Below are positions 1 to 11,692 of a stretch of DNA of 64,000 nucleotides, in pieces. Origin of the DNA: Riptortus pedestris. Lineage: Eukaryota; Arthropoda; Insecta; Hemiptera; Alydidae. The stretch covers positions 108,675,001 through 108,739,000 of the forward strand of contig CM032231.1 in assembly GCA_019009955.1 (NCBI GenBank). The letters are read 5' to 3'. Each line of letters begins with the position of its first letter. The stretch's first letter is position 1. Below the pieces are notes generated by a model. That model did not search any database, was not told where the DNA came from, and saw only the letters and a program-made list of their open reading frames with translations. The translations under genes were made by a program, and so were the position numbers.

Positions 1-502
1 GCTTATATCAACAGTATAAATACAAACGATAATAAGAAACCTACCGACGGGAAGCGTCTGAAACGTAAACAAACTATATGCCAACTTCTCACTGGAAAGA
101 AAAAAACAATTACTGAAATATATCTGAATATAATATATTAATTTTATTGAGAAAAATACCTAGTACTGTAATTTATAATGGATCAGAATAATTTTTATCT
201 CAATCAATCAAATTTTAGTAGTCTAAGAACTTAAAACTTCTTAAGGGGGGGGGGCACCAGAACATATTAATATTTATCTTGTATTATAAAGGTCTCTTGA
301 AAACAATATAAGGTATTTAAACTTCGAATAATGTGGTTTATTACATAACAGAGTGTTGTTTACGTAACCTGTGTAGAAGTGGGGGTTTGCTAAAAGCTGA
401 AAACTGAAAAATGCAATTATCTTGGTTAATATTCAAGATAGAGCATAAATATATAACAAAATTTATAGTACATTTTATTGGCAATAAGATTTGTATATAC
501 GT
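1..502 (+). mobile_element. H family (Helitron-like) copy, partial
   Basis: Interior of an H element, cut by the window edge. It matches the full copy at 40253-41150 block by block: the 'gataataa' stretch, the 'ggtctct.gaaaacaata' block, 'ggttaatattcaagat' and 'gcaataagatt'. The palindrome end is missing; the copy stops at a T-rich run near 490. Confidence 0.75.
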
Positions 503-1180
503 TTTTTTTTTTCTTTTCCATCTTTAATTCTCTATTGCATTTAATTAATAATATTTTAACTTATTATATTATTTATTTGTATGTCATTTTTATATATTGT
601 ATCATTTAACTTTTATTTTTTTCCGTATTTTATTTAGTTTGGTTATAGTGTTATTTTTGTTTGGTGTCTTCCTTGAGTTCTATTTTGGCATTTTGATATT
701 ATTTCTTGATTTCTATTATTGTGTTTTGTTATACTTTGTTGTTAACTATTACTTTTTTTCTTGTATTTGTTGTTCTTTCTTGTTTTCCATTTTTTGTTGT
801 AGTTTTGTTCTATTACTTGTTTACTATTTTTATCTTATTTTTATATTTAGTTTTGAGCAATATCACGCTAGTTGCGAAGCTCTGAAATATATAAATACAT
901 TTCTTTTTCATTAATACTAAGGGCGTTATTTTTATTTTATTTTTGTTGCAGCCTTCAGTGAACGCCCAATCCAACTCATTTCCTAATAGCAATACGCTTA
1001 TACGTAGATGAAACGTTTTATTGGAAGCTTACTGTGTGAAATATGTTCGGTGAGACGTCATTGTTTACGTTTTTGCTTTCTAAACTCCATGATTTTCATT
1101 TGATCAATAAAATACGAGGCATTTAACTGTACTACTCTCATACATTAAAAAAGACTTACGTACCGACACAATACATAAGT
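503..1180. other. T-rich low-complexity stretch, no gene seen
   Basis: Positions about 490-960 are very T-rich. An open frame here translates to a hydrophobic F/L/Y-only string, which is the expected outcome of base composition. Nothing is recognised up to the LINE relic that follows. Confidence 0.6.
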
Positions 1181-1182
1181 AG

Positions 1183-1569
1183 AACAGAGAATGGACGCCA
1201 TATAACAAATCTTACAGTTTACATCAATACATACCAAATATAACTCACAACAACTACAACACAATTAAGAGCCACCATCACAAATGCACACAATTTCTAA
1301 CAGAATATGCACAGACAGGACATTATTTAACAAGATTTAAAATACAAGACAATGACAAATGTACTTGCGTCTCACAGACAACACAAACGTTTTTACATAT
1401 ACTTTATGACTGTTCAACATTTAATCAAAATAGATTAAATTTAATAATGAACATAATTTTAAAAGGAGGTAATTGGCCCAAACCACCTCATATCATATTT
1501 AACAAATATAATAAAGAACATATAAAGTTTATCACAAATATTGATATGGATGAAGCAAAAAAAACATAA
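1183..1569 (+). pseudogene. LINE ORF2 C-terminal relic with CCHC knuckle
   Basis: This is a 128-codon frame open from 1183 to the TAA at 1567-1569, with no usable start because the copy is 5'-truncated. It translates to the C-terminal tail of a non-LTR retrotransposon ORF2. A GHYLTRFKI block (the position of the GH.....L motif in I/Jockey/R1-type tails) is followed by C-x-C, then FLHILYDC, giving a C-x-C-x(n)-H-x4-C zinc knuckle. The role of such tails is in RNA binding during target-primed reverse transcription. The AT-rich region downstream to about 1880, ending in 'cgaataaataac', is probably its 3' UTR and tail. The clade is not decided from so short a piece. Confidence 0.75.
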
Positions 1570-1880
1570 GAATGTAAAGTTTATTGTGAAGAATGGGAAT
1601 TATAATTCAATATATTTACCTTACATAGACTCGCAAATTAAACATCAGTTGAGTTTAACTTTAATTGTTTTCTGTTTTTGTTCTTATTTTATTTCTTTTT
1701 TCATTTCGTTTATTAGTTTTATTTGCAATTATCTTACTTATTTTAATATTTTATTTTTATATTTTATTTGAGTAGATAGTTGATTAACGTGTATATATTA
1801 TAAAATAAAAATGTATTTAAACATAATCATACATGTAATATGCCATGTGGCAATGCTACATGTATTCGAATAAATAACTC
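1570..1880 (+). other. Probable 3' UTR/tail of the preceding LINE
   Basis: T-rich then A-rich sequence ending 'attcgaataaataac'. No coding frame of interest. Assigned by position only. Confidence 0.4.
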
Positions 1881-3404
1881 CTCATAGGGTTACTACGAGG
1901 AGAACAAAAAACTCTGAAAATATAGTAAGTGTGGTCTGAAATAGGCCTACGAAGAATGGGTTGGGATTTAAATGAATTTGAGAATAGACGTGGATGTGGG
2001 ACCATCGGCTTGTCACGTGGGAAATCTGCTCAGTGTACGCAACTCCAGCTTGACGGAATTCTTTTAAATTTATCGTTCACATCAGGCAATTATTACATTC
2101 TTATACAAAATGGAGGGAGTGCTGTAACCGCGAAAATATTTAGTTTTCAACGAAATGTATGGTTCGACACTCTCTGAATCCACCACGAGTACTTCGACGT
2201 GACATCTGTACAAAAATGTATCTATGTTTCCTTATGTGATGTGGTTGTTAGTCACTTTGGTTGAAATAAAACTACTTCAGCCTTAATATATGCATACTTA
2301 ACATATATTGAGAATAGCCTGAGGTAGAATAGCGAATGAATATTAATTTGCTGTTTTTTATTTCTGTATGATTAAATTGTCAAATGCATTTCTATGGAGT
2401 TGACAATTTCCATTACGTATATCAGCCTGTGTGTAATTTACTCAGAATATGTCGCGAAACGAACGACCACTAACTTGCAATTTTATTTGTGAAAATTTGT
2501 TTCTAGATATAGATCTACTCACTCAATAAAATTCTGAGTAATTCCCATACCAATTATTTTTTCTGGATGATAATTTAATTATTAAAACACACTATATATA
2601 ACCAACCACGTATTTGAAACATATTAAAAAATTGTAAAAATACTAATTCGTATTTGTGTTTTTTTTTTTGTGAACAAGGCTGTATATTACATTTTTAAAT
2701 TTGTGCCGTAGACTTTCATCATCCTCAAGCCAGCATTAGTCGCAAAAATTATAGTTTTACATACTTTTATTTTAACGGTTCCTTAGTTTTATTTTATTCC
2801 TTAGTTTTATATAAAGCTATATTTTATACTGTTTTAATAATATTGAAATCATTTTTCTTTATTTCTTTATTTTAACATTTTATCTTAAGGAATTGAAAGT
2901 AAATGATACTGAGCGACACACCTAGTTGTGAAACTCACCAAATAAATAAATAAAAATTGTTTTTGTTACCGTTTAATTACTCAAGACTATTGATTTTTAT
3001 ATTAATTTATTTATGATTATTCTGCTTCTGTCCGAAGGACAAAAAACTATTTATTTCTACTACGATAAGATTTTATAATTACTAACTAATAACTAACCGA
3101 ATATATAACACTGCCCGAGCTCACAGATATTGTTTTCTTTGAGCGACAATATCAATATCAAAATGGAAGCATTCGAAAATAAAATCTTATGAACAGCTGT
3201 CCTTGGTTCGTTGGCAATGTCGGACGTGAGTTAGATGATGGGGCGTTTACTGGCCATTTATTGGATCTCACAAAATGGCATTTTCAGATGATTGCCGAAT
3301 TCCAGCTACAAAAGACTTCTGTCTTGGACTTCGCTCTAAGCATTGGCCTCTGAATCTCAGATTCAAGACCTGACCTGATCATAACATTGTAATTAGTATA
3401 TTTT
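1881..3404. other. No gene recognised
   Basis: AT-rich DNA without a recognisable protein, RNA gene or H/SINE copy. A frame at 1929-2177 has no recognisable motif and no supporting context. Confidence 0.5.
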
Positions 3405-3531
3405 TTAGCAGATTTCCCGTATGGAAAATTAGCTATTGTGGTCGTACTCATGACGCCATTTTAAAAAATTTTCTTCAAATGTCCATCGATCCTACCTAGG
3501 AAATGACGAAAATGAGGATTGTTCAAAATAA

Positions 3532-3574
<43 letters not shown>

Positions 3575-3575
3575 T
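3405..3575 (-). mobile_element. H family copy, palindrome half (split copy)
   Basis: Starts with TTTTAGCAGATTTCCC, contains the conserved 'aaatgtccatcgatcctacc' block and runs into (TA)n at 3536-3570. The other half of what looks like the same copy lies at 5384-5706 in the same orientation, so the TA region seems to have been opened by 1.8 kb of later insertions. Confidence 0.8.
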
Positions 3576-3857
3576 TTCATAAAGAATACAGAGAGCAGCT
3601 GAACATAAATTGATATATCTCTGCCTCATACTCTTCTATTTTATCCATAAAAGGATACATTTTTAAGAAAGAAGTGTGATAATTAAAACTTCCTAAATGA
3701 TTAACTGTAAATAAAAAAAAATTGAACACAAAAAATGATAATATCCGTCCATAATGATAACTCCAAACACATAATTCTCAAACGACTCGTGATATATTCC
3801 AGCTTTATGTTTGGTTCTTGTATAAAGCCATCTCTGCTTGGGTTCACCATTAAATAG

Positions 3858-4452
3858 TGTTGTGAAAATTAAATCCTTTAGAGAAAGAGAGAGCCGCGTA
3901 TTTGGAAAGTGTGATGTAGATCAAAGAAGCCGACAGAAGTTCGCGCCCGTACTAGACCCGTAGAGCCCAGACGTCGACGGCCCAGACAATTCCCCTTTGA
4001 TGTATGCCGACAACCTATATAAAGAACCGGCCAGCCACGAGCCAGTCAGTTTTCTTCTCAAGTGCTCATATGTGCGTTCGGTGCTACAGTGCGACTTTGT
4101 GCAGTGCGGTAAAGTGTTTTTACAAGAAGAACAGTGTTGTGCCGTGACTGTAAGTAACAGTTTAGTGCAGTGTTAAGACAGTGCAGTGCCGCGAAGTAAA
4201 GGACAGTGCAGTGCCGTCTTTCTGTGTATTTCAGTGACTGTGAGCGAATTATTGAACTGTGTAATCTGAAGAACAGTGACGCTATCAGTGTATACTGTGA
4301 GTAGTAATTAAGAATAATTACCAAGTGTATTGTGCATTGTGAAATAAATTGTGCAGTGATAAAAACTGTGAAACTTGCGAGTATTTAATTTTCAATCCAA
4401 AAGAACTCTTATTAACAACGTTTATTCCTGGCTTTGGCAATAAAACGTAACA
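3858..4452 (+). mobile_element. Solo LTR of an LTR retrotransposon
   Basis: A 595-bp block starting TGTTGTG and ending GTAACA, present in R1 copy 1 but absent from R1 copy 2 (7070-7090), so it is an insertion. The flanks are ATAG (3854-3857) and ATAT (4453-4456), consistent with a 4-bp duplication with one change. It is locally GC-richer than its surroundings. It has a TATATAA box, a TCAGT initiator about 28 bp downstream, repeated 'cagtgcagtg' motifs and an AATAAA at about 4343. No internal gag-pol or second LTR is present, so it is a solo LTR left by recombination. Gypsy or BEL/Pao type cannot be decided. Confidence 0.75.
4016..4051 (+). promoter_or_regulatory. LTR core promoter (TATA + Inr)
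   Basis: TATATAA at 4016-4022 and TCAGTT at 4046-4051, the spacing and initiator expected of an arthropod RNA polymerase II core promoter. It lies within the solo LTR and would start transcription rightwards into R1. Confidence 0.65.
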
Positions 4453-4872
4453 ATATTATTTTTGACCTAAAGCGAAATTATGAAGTTAGGTTTCACTAAA
4501 AACAAGATCCACTATTATTATCCGCTATTGAGGCCAACATAATCTTCTACTCCTATTAAATGAAATAAACACAATGCAACTTAATTTAACGTTATTTCAT
4601 TTGAAAGTTGTATTTGATATCTCAGTTTCAATGCAGGAGATAAAAAAAAATTAATAGAAGTAATTTATAAATATTGTTATGATAAACAGAAATGATTCCA
4701 TACAAATGTTTTGTACTTCGGATAGTTAAGGAGAAATATCCATTTTTGATATCCCCCGCTAAAAGCCTCCCTCGTTACCCGATTTTGATAAAAAAGAGAG
4801 CTGCACAACTAAACGGTATACTGTCTTACATAATAAATTTCATTATTTTAAGGCTAGTTGGTATTGAGTTAT

Positions 4873-4875
<3 letters not shown>

Positions 4876-4909
<34 letters not shown>
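4876..4909. repeat. (TA)n microsatellite
   Basis: A TA run at the edge of R1 copy 1; the IYIYIY translation over it is meaningless. Confidence 0.95.
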
Positions 4910-4911
<2 letters not shown>

Positions 4912-5370
4912 ATTACTCAACTCCACAAACAAGTCAACACTTACTTAATATACGATTGCAGACTCCTGACAAACGAACGACAAAAACCAAAACAAGACAT
5001 AGAACAAAAAAAAGGCCAATTTCCAATAGAAGAAGAAAAGTTATTTTTAAAATATAATAACGCTTTTAAAATATTCACAGAACATGCTTTTAATACAATT
5101 AATCGGTTAAATACTTATTATAGCTGATACAACTACAATACTTAAAATATTTATGGACATTCATTATTTCTTTTCTTTCTTTCTTTTTAAGACTAATAAT
5201 CTTCTCTTTATATGTTTTTACTTTAATTTCACGTTGTTATTGTTAATTCTTTATACATATCTCATACTTTTGAAATAATTTATGTATAAATAAATTGTAA
5301 TGCACTACAAATGCATGTGATATGCTAACTTGCTACTATAGGAAGGAAACAAATAAATAAAATAATATAT
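4910..5370 (+). mobile_element. Possible LINE 3' end
   Basis: A short frame to the stop at 5125-5127 with acidic/basic composition and no recognisable domain, then a T-rich stretch and a tail 'gaaacaaataaataaaata'. The tail resembles LINE/SINE tails elsewhere in the window. Assignment rests on position and tail only. Confidence 0.35.
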
Positions 5371-5383
5371 ATATTATTTTTTT

Positions 5384-5706
5384 GCTTGGTCGTTACCAAC
5401 TTGATATTTAAACGTTTTATTCCTTAATGGCTGAAATCGGGCCAGTGGGAGGGGGGGGGGGGGGTTTAGATGGAGAATTTTTGAAAATTCGAAATATATC
5501 CGTTACTATACGTCGAATTGAAAAAATCGAGATATCTGCATATTTATTAAGTGTGTGTGGATAACGGACGAGATGAGATCGGCTAACTTCGGGTCTAGCC
5601 ATGAGTTTCCGCCAAAAGCTCGACTGTCGTGAAATTTCTCTATTGCAATAGTTCACTGGGCAAATCTGCTTAGTTTACGGAGCCCCTGCGTGACGCGGAG
5701 TTTTTT
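5384..5706 (-). mobile_element. H family copy, GTCCGTC half (split copy)
   Basis: Contains the 'gtcgttaccaa', 'ggctgaaatcgg.ccagtggga', G-run, 'tttgaaaattcgaaatat' and 'aaatctgcttagtttac' blocks, ending 'cccctgcgtgacg'. Same strand as 3405-3575 and complementary in content, so probably the other half of one interrupted copy. Confidence 0.8.
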
Positions 5707-6660
5707 ATTTGTTTAATTTATTTCAAATTATGAAAAATGCAGATGTATCGACCGAATAAATATAATCACTTTCTCTGTCTTTCTTTTCCAAGGGATAACA
5801 GGTGAATATTTTCGCAATGACTCAGCAGATGATTCAATGTTCAATTGAAATGTTCAAGCAAATTCTAATTATAAATCTTTTACCCTTAGAATACAGGTCA
5901 AACGACAAGTAGAAAGGGTAATTGTCGCATCTGATTTTTCATTCATGAAAACAGTAGGCAGTGACCGAACAGCAGTTGGGAAGTTTATGAATGATTTAGC
6001 CATCCAACTCCCAATAGTAGTGCCCATTAAGTTTTAACGTCTGTCTCCCTTTGGACGTTCTCGGTAATTTCATTGGATATTTGCTTACTTCATTCTTTTA
6101 CTTTTGAAACTGTAACAAATACTCTGATTTCATCAGTTGAAAATACTTGTCTTCTGAAAATAACATTTCGAAAAGGCTGAAATAGGCTCTTTTATTTCAA
6201 GTGTGTTGTTAATTTCTTGTCATTCGAGATTCGTTCTACAAATAACTATTGCATATGTATGTCATTCCATACACTGAATAATTGAATCTTTCGTTAGTTT
6301 TCTTTTTTTTCATAATTTTGTATAAGACTAATCATTTATGGTAACAGTTCAAATCAAGAAGTTCGAATTGACAAATATCCTGCCTATTTCAGTGTCAACT
6401 CAATGCAGCTCTGTAAATAAATACGCCTTCCTGCAAAATTCCTTTTTAATCCTAGCGTTGGTAGTGGCTGTGAAAGTACTTGAATATGTACTGCATTAGA
6501 AAATGCAGTGGAGAGCTGCTTGTAAACCCGGCTTTTTTTTCCTTGAACAAAATAAAGGAAGTAATGTAATCCCGAAAATTTTTGGTAATCATATTCCATG
6601 AAGTTATCAGTTTTGGCCTTCCTGATTTTGACTAGCTTCGATTTAAAATGTCTGTATGTA
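5707..6660. other. No gene recognised
   Basis: AT-rich DNA without a recognisable coding frame or known repeat. Confidence 0.5.
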
Positions 6661-6662
6661 TG

Positions 6663-7440
6663 TCACATAACTCAATACCAACTAGCCTTAAAATAATGAA
6701 ATTTATTATGAAGGACAGTATACCGTTTAGTTGTGCAGCTCTCTTTTTTATCAAAATCGGCTAACGGGAGGAGCTTTTAGCGGGGGGATATCAAAAATGA
6801 ATATTTCTCCTTACCTATCCGAAGTACAAAACATTTGTATGGAATCATTTCTGTTTATCATAACAATATTTATAAATTCCTTCTATTACATTTTTTTTTA
6901 TCTCCTGCATTGGAACTGAGATATCAAATACAACTTTCAAATGAAATGACGTTAAATTAAGTTGCATTGTGTTTATTTCATTTAATAGTAGTATAAGAAG
7001 ATTATCGCGGCAAAAGCGGATTTTGTTTTAATTGAAACCTAACTTCATATTTTCGCTTTAGATCAAAAAAGATATTTAATGGTGAACCCAAGCATAGATG
7101 ACTTTATACAAAAACCAAACATAAAGCTGGAATATATCACTTAATTCCAGTCGCTTGAGAATTATGTATTAGGAGTTATCATTATGGAAGGATATTATTA
7201 TGTTTTGTGTTCAATTTTTGTATACCATTTACAGTTAATCATTTAGGGAGTTTAAATTATCACACTTCTTTAGCAAAAATGGTAGCTTTTTATGCATAAC
7301 ATAGAAGTGTATGAGCCAGCAGAGTTCTCTATATTCTTTATGAAAATTCGTCCGAATTCAGAAATTGAATTTCAATGGAATGTGTGGGACCATAAATCTG
7401 TTTCTCAGTTGCTTTACTAAATTGTATGAATAGTGTAGTG
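6663..7440 (+). repeat. R1 dispersed repeat, copy 2 (uninterrupted)
   Basis: Inverted relative to copy 1 at 3576-4877, so the pair forms a long interrupted inverted repeat. This copy lacks the LTR and so supplies the empty site. The end near 7345-7430 ('ttctctatattctttatgaaaattcg', 'gtttctcag') recurs in copy 3 at 9140-9250. Confidence 0.75.
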
Positions 7441-7861
7441 ATTTGGCAGCGGTAATAGGCAGTGGGAGCTATAAGATTTTAAATTCCCACACGAAATCAC
7501 TTACAAAGAATTTAAGAAAGGCTTCACCAACAATCGACTGCTGACCAAATTTAAATAAATATAAATTTATTTGTAATCAAAAATTCACCAATTATAAATA
7601 TAAAATTCAAAATGGATAGGCACATTTTAAGCAATATCATTTTCATTATCGATGGTGAATGGCAAGATCTCTAATTGCTAAGGGGTAGTTAGAATAATAT
7701 ATTTATTCCTTCATGTACACCTTGGTTGTACTTTATTTATATACTTTATTATGGAAAATATTTCTTAAATATCTGATTGTTTCTCATAACCGTACGTTGG
7801 CTAAATGAATATAATAAAAGTTATCCCTTTTAAATCTTTTTAAGTATGCTGTAGACCTATT
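7441..7861 (-). other. Probable LINE 3' UTR, no gene
   Basis: Non-coding stretch just 3' of the LINE relic at 7862-8112. On the minus strand it ends with a 'ggaataaata' tail. Otherwise featureless. Confidence 0.35.
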
Positions 7862-8112
7862 CTATTTTATACTATATGTTTTTGTAAATGTTTATGTGTT
7901 TTAGATATGTTAGTATTTGTGTCATATATTGGCTGCTGTCAGTTAATAGTTCTGTCATATCGTAGAGTATGTGAAGGTTTTTTCGTTGGATGCAGTCTGT
8001 CAGTATGTGTTTTATCGTTAGGAGCTTGTTGCAGTATTTGCATATAGGGTTATCAGTCCTGGTCATTAAGTGTCTATGCGTCCAGGTATGTGTGCCCGAT
8101 CCTGAGTCTTTA
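7862..8112 (-). pseudogene. LINE ORF2 C-terminal relic (I/Nimb-like), frameshifted
   Basis: The minus strand reads LRIGHTYL, then after a one-base frameshift near 8085 RHLMTRTDNPICKYCNKLL and TIKHILTDC. This is the RIGHT..L-HLMT and C-x2-C-x(n)-H-x4-C tail of a LINE ORF2. It ends in a stop at 7872. It aligns closely with the better preserved tail at 60499-60786, so both are probably the same family. It lacks everything upstream. Confidence 0.8.
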
Positions 8113-8619
8113 ATGGCTTATTAAACTAAATTACAAAAGAAAAAGAAAAAAAGAAATTTCTATAAGTCTCTCTAAGAACAGGCACTGCCTTTTGAGGATA
8201 TGCTGGCTGACAGCTGAGGAGATTAGCGAGGTGTCACCGACCAGGGCCTCTCCTACAGCAGGTCTGTGATCTGACTGTCATAATCCCTTCGCGAGATCGG
8301 CCTTTTATAGCCTGAGCCCATGACGAACTTTGACCCCACCGATCAAATATGCTCAAAAAGGCTACCAAACCTAATTTAATTATAGTAAATCATATCGAAT
8401 ATTGTTCAGTGTATTGACTCTAAGAGCAGTGAATTTCATTATAAAAATCCATTTACGTTAACTAGTAAAATGACAGATGAGGACTTAACTCAAAATTGGA
8501 TAAAAATATACATCTACAAAACTCTACACTTAAATACTAATAGAGACTAATATAACTGCGATGTGTGCTGGAATTACTCAAAATATAAAATATATGGTCT
8601 TTTATGATAGTCTCATGAA
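8113..8619. other. No gene recognised
   Basis: Moderately GC-richer patch at 8160-8330 but no recognisable protein on either strand. Confidence 0.45.
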
Positions 8620-8652
8620 ATGAATTCTCAGAATCATTACAAAGGATATTAT

Positions 8653-8877
8653 AGGGGCTCAGGTTAGCTATGTAAATTAAAGCGTTGACTTTAATCACAC
8701 ATGGCAAACTTAGAGTGGCGAGTTCGATTCCCGCGTGGGAAAACAGGAATTTATTTAGTGGCAAACTCATTAAATAAAATCCTTTGTCACACCCTGGCTA
8801 GAAAAGGGTTGTAACCTGTAGATAACCCGTCCCAATTAGTCATAGTTGCATAAAGTGGGCGTTAATAAATAAATAAC
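8653..8877 (+). mobile_element. tRNA-derived SINE, full length, with TSD
   Basis: The 5' head GGGGCTCAGGTTAGC (A-box region) and AGTTCGATTCCC (B box) form the RNA polymerase III promoter. The body contains 'ccctggctagaaaagggt' and 'gtagataacccgtccc', and the tail is 'gttaataaataaataa'. It is flanked by a 10-bp target duplication AGGATATTAT (8643-8652 and 8878-8887). This is the cleanest plus-strand copy of the family. Confidence 0.9.
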
Positions 8878-9028
8878 AGGATATTATTATTTTTTTTGTT
8901 CAATTTAAGGAGTTTTAAAGATTATAATTCTTGTAATAATAATTCTACCTTAAATATCTAGCCTTTTAAGGATAAAATAGAATTTAAAGTGACAGTAGGA
9001 ATATATTATAATATATTTTAGTTTATAA

Positions 9029-9110
9029 TTATTTATTAACGTTCACTTTTTTCTACTTTGGCTAATTGGAACGTGTTGTCTACAGGGTACCATCCTTTTC
9101 TGAGCAGGGT
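9029..9110 (-). mobile_element. SINE 3' fragment
   Basis: Reverse complement of the SINE tail and 3' body (ttattaacgt..cac, taatt.g.acg, 'ctacagg', 'ccttttct'). The 5' head is missing; diverged. Confidence 0.75.
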
Positions 9111-9250
9111 TTTATACTTAGCTTTAGGGGTTTATATTTAGCGGCTCTCTATATGCTTTATGGAAATTCGTAAAAATTGAGAAATTTAATATCAACAGAA
9201 TGTGTAGGATCATAAACCTGTTTCTCAGTAGTTTTTTGTATGAACCGTAG

Positions 9251-9798
9251 TCAAATTAAGTCTTGATTTGGTCAAATAAACCATCGGCGAATTTCGGATT
9301 TGACGGTATTCTCGATGAGGGCTTTGGGGAAATATCTGTAGGAAATTTGAAGAGGTCACTCGCTTTAGTTGGAGGCTATCAATCTCGCAACTATTGAGGG
9401 AGAATGTGTCATTGATTTGTACTGAATAGGTTTCCTAGAAGGCCTTGCCATTGTATTTAGCATGACGAATGTCAGGGCGGTCACATACCTATGACTGGGC
9501 CCTCTGGAATGTCCCCGGACCCTCTTCAAAGCCATCATTTTTCTAAGGGCTTTTCACAAAAGAGGAAAACGTCCACTAATTGCACGCTGAGCTCGAGAGA
9601 GTGCCTCCGAAAATCTCGTTAGCCCTTGTCTCTCCTCCAAACAATGCCTCCAGCCTCATAGGCATACCACTGGCTTCGGATACTCCTTTTGAACAGATGT
9701 TCCTTAAGGGGAATCAGCTGTTGAGGTTATACTAATGAAGATGTTATTCAACAATGGCTCCAATAGTCTACCGATACTACCTAGTAGACGACCAAAAA
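9251..9798. other. Unassigned, GC-richer stretch
   Basis: Less AT-rich than the surroundings (9340-9700). Minus-strand translation gives short coding-like runs with several stops, without a motif I can name. Possibly a decayed transposon ORF. Confidence 0.35.
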
Positions 9799-10695
9799 GT
9801 CCGTCACGCAGGGACAGCGTAAACTAAGCACATTTCCCTCGTGAAGTTTTGCAATATATAAATCTACATACTGGTAACAATTAACACCACCGTCATTATT
9901 AAGTGAATAAATAGAAACGATAATAAGAAATATTTCAGTCAATTTTAATAACCTCAAAACGGAAAGCACTGATTTGTAAAGAAAGTGGTCTGCCAACTAC
10001 TCAGAGCTGAATAGATAGATAGACATATTCTTCACCTGAAAGATAAACAATTACTGTAATATATCTGAATATAACATATTAATTTTATTGAAAACTATTT
10101 ATTATATCTAGTACTAAAATTTATAATGAATCAGAATAATTTTTATCTCAATCACTGAAATTTTAGTAGTCCATGAACTAAAGAAGAGGAGGGGGAATCA
10201 ACAGGGTTTTTGCATATATCCCACAAAGAAGAAGCATACGCCAGTGTCTACGCCAGTTTCACGAGAGACGAACGGTTATAGAAACGGCCGAACTAACTTT
10301 CAGCGGAATCGCAAGAGCAAAACCGACAATAGTCCAATATGAAAAATGGAAATATCTCTCTTAACATTTAAGATAGAGAATAAATGTATATAACAATATT
10401 AATAGTACATTCAATTTGAATAAGATTGTTTCTTTACAAATTTTCGATCCGACATATAGTACCAGAGATAGTTCGAATTTTCAAAACTCCACCCTCTTAA
10501 GCCCCGCCCCCTCCCACTTCTCCGATTTCAGTCATTGACAAACTGGATCTTTCTTTATGCATAAAACGATTAAATGTCGAGCTTGGTAGCTGTCAAACAA
10601 AAATTACGACCGCTAGAGCGTTAACAGAATAATATATAAATTTGAACGGACCTCATTTTCATCATCTCCTGAGTCCCTAAAGGGAAATCTGTTAA
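9799..10695 (+). mobile_element. H family copy, full length
   Basis: Starts GTCCGTCACGCAGGGACAGC after an A5 run and ends 'gggaaatctgttaa'. The long-subfamily interior is shared with 40253-41150. The internal TA tract is reduced to 'aatatataaa' here. Confidence 0.85.
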
Positions 10696-10699
10696 ATGA

Positions 10700-10706
10700 T
10701 ATTAAA

Positions 10707-10745
<39 letters not shown>

Positions 10746-10770
10746 CACGTATACACACCCACACACATAC
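10700..10770. repeat. (TA)n / (CA)-rich microsatellite
   Basis: TA run followed by an imperfect ACACAT tract just outside the H copy's palindrome end. Confidence 0.9.
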
Positions 10771-11073
10771 AGATAGCGGGCACTTAACTAATTTCTTCAA
10801 CCCTTTAGTGTGGGTGATGATACATTCAAATATAGTGGGTATAATGCCATCAATAAAAAAGTAGTACCTACATTTTTACTTAATCATTCATCACTTCGGA
10901 GTCACCTATTTAATGTTCTTTGTTATCACACGAGAACGATCGTTTAAAAAAAAGACTTTTTTATTTAACTGACTTCGAATGAAATATAATTAGAACTGGT
11001 TTTTTTCGGTTAGTTGAAGTAACCAATTAATTAGCATAAGTATTTATTGAATTGGTTGTATGCCCGCTGCACA

Positions 11074-11108
<35 letters not shown>
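11074..11108. repeat. (AC)n microsatellite
   Basis: Uninterrupted AC dinucleotide run. Confidence 0.95.
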
Positions 11109-11111
<3 letters not shown>

Positions 11112-11496
11112 ACCAGATTTTGTTGCATATTTCGTCATTTCTCTTCCTCTTACAAAAATCTATAACTTATTTATAATTTATAAAACTTAGAACTATATTT
11201 ATTATTTATTTTTTTTTTTTTTTCATTTCATAACTAAAAACTAATTGTGTTCAATACTTTCTTATTTCAAGCTGAAGTCCTAAAATTTTTGATTTCCATG
11301 TAATATACTAATCAGTATTTATAGTTATTTATAACCGTAATTAATTTAATAAGTATTAATTGTTCTCATTGTACAGCTTTGTTTCTTAATACTAGGAATG
11401 TTAGAAATTAGTGGAAAAGCCAGTAGAGTCCATCTTAAAATTCTCATGTTTCTAAAACCTAACCATTCTACATAGAAGTGTACATATGCTAATGCG

Positions 11497-11510
11497 TGTG
11501 TGTGTGTATA

Positions 11511-11556
<46 letters not shown>
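11497..11556. repeat. (GT)n(AT)n compound microsatellite
   Basis: Short GT run grading into a long AT run. Confidence 0.95.
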
Positions 11557-11559
<3 letters not shown>

Positions 11560-11692
11560 CTAATCGGTGGATGGAATTCTACTAAGATTAGATTTGTTGA
11601 GATCTGTTTTCACCTACAATGACTATTTCAATCACTAGAAAGATACCTATGTAATGAAATAATTGAAATAAAATAAAACTTATAATTGCCAT

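Larger units (their letters stand above)
3576..4877 (-). repeat. R1 dispersed repeat, copy 1, interrupted by solo LTR
   Basis: An unclassified repeat. Read in reverse complement it matches 6663-7345 over nearly its whole length (for example the 'ggttcaccattaaata', 'cagctttatgtttgg' and 'ctagttggtattgagttatgtg' blocks). A 595-bp LTR sits at 3858-4452. No protein is evident; the frame at 4692-5057 runs into a TA microsatellite. Confidence 0.75.
8620..9250 (+). repeat. R1 dispersed repeat, copy 3, with two SINE pieces inside
   Basis: Pieces 8620-8652, 8878-9028 and 9140-9250 match R1 copy 2 in order ('ggatattattat', 'ttcaattt', 'gagttt', 'ctttatggaaattcg', 'cctgtttctcag'). The SINEs at 8653-8877 and 9029-9110 account for the gaps. 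Confidence 0.55.
10771..11692. other. No gene; contains two microsatellites
   Basis: AT-rich DNA with (AC)n at 11074-11108 and (GT)n-(AT)n at 11497-11556. No coding frame recognised. Confidence 0.6.

Noticed and set aside
597..914. 105-codon hydrophobic frame
   Set aside because: A product of T-rich composition; no signal of a real membrane protein beyond F/L/Y content.
4058..4324. 88-codon minus frame in the LTR
   Set aside because: Antisense shadow of the GC-richer LTR with repeated CAGTG motifs; no domain.
8653..8760. Possible tRNA genes at the A/B-box-bearing sites
   Set aside because: Each is followed by the constant SINE body and tail and flanked by target duplications. No cloverleaf with an acceptor stem closes.
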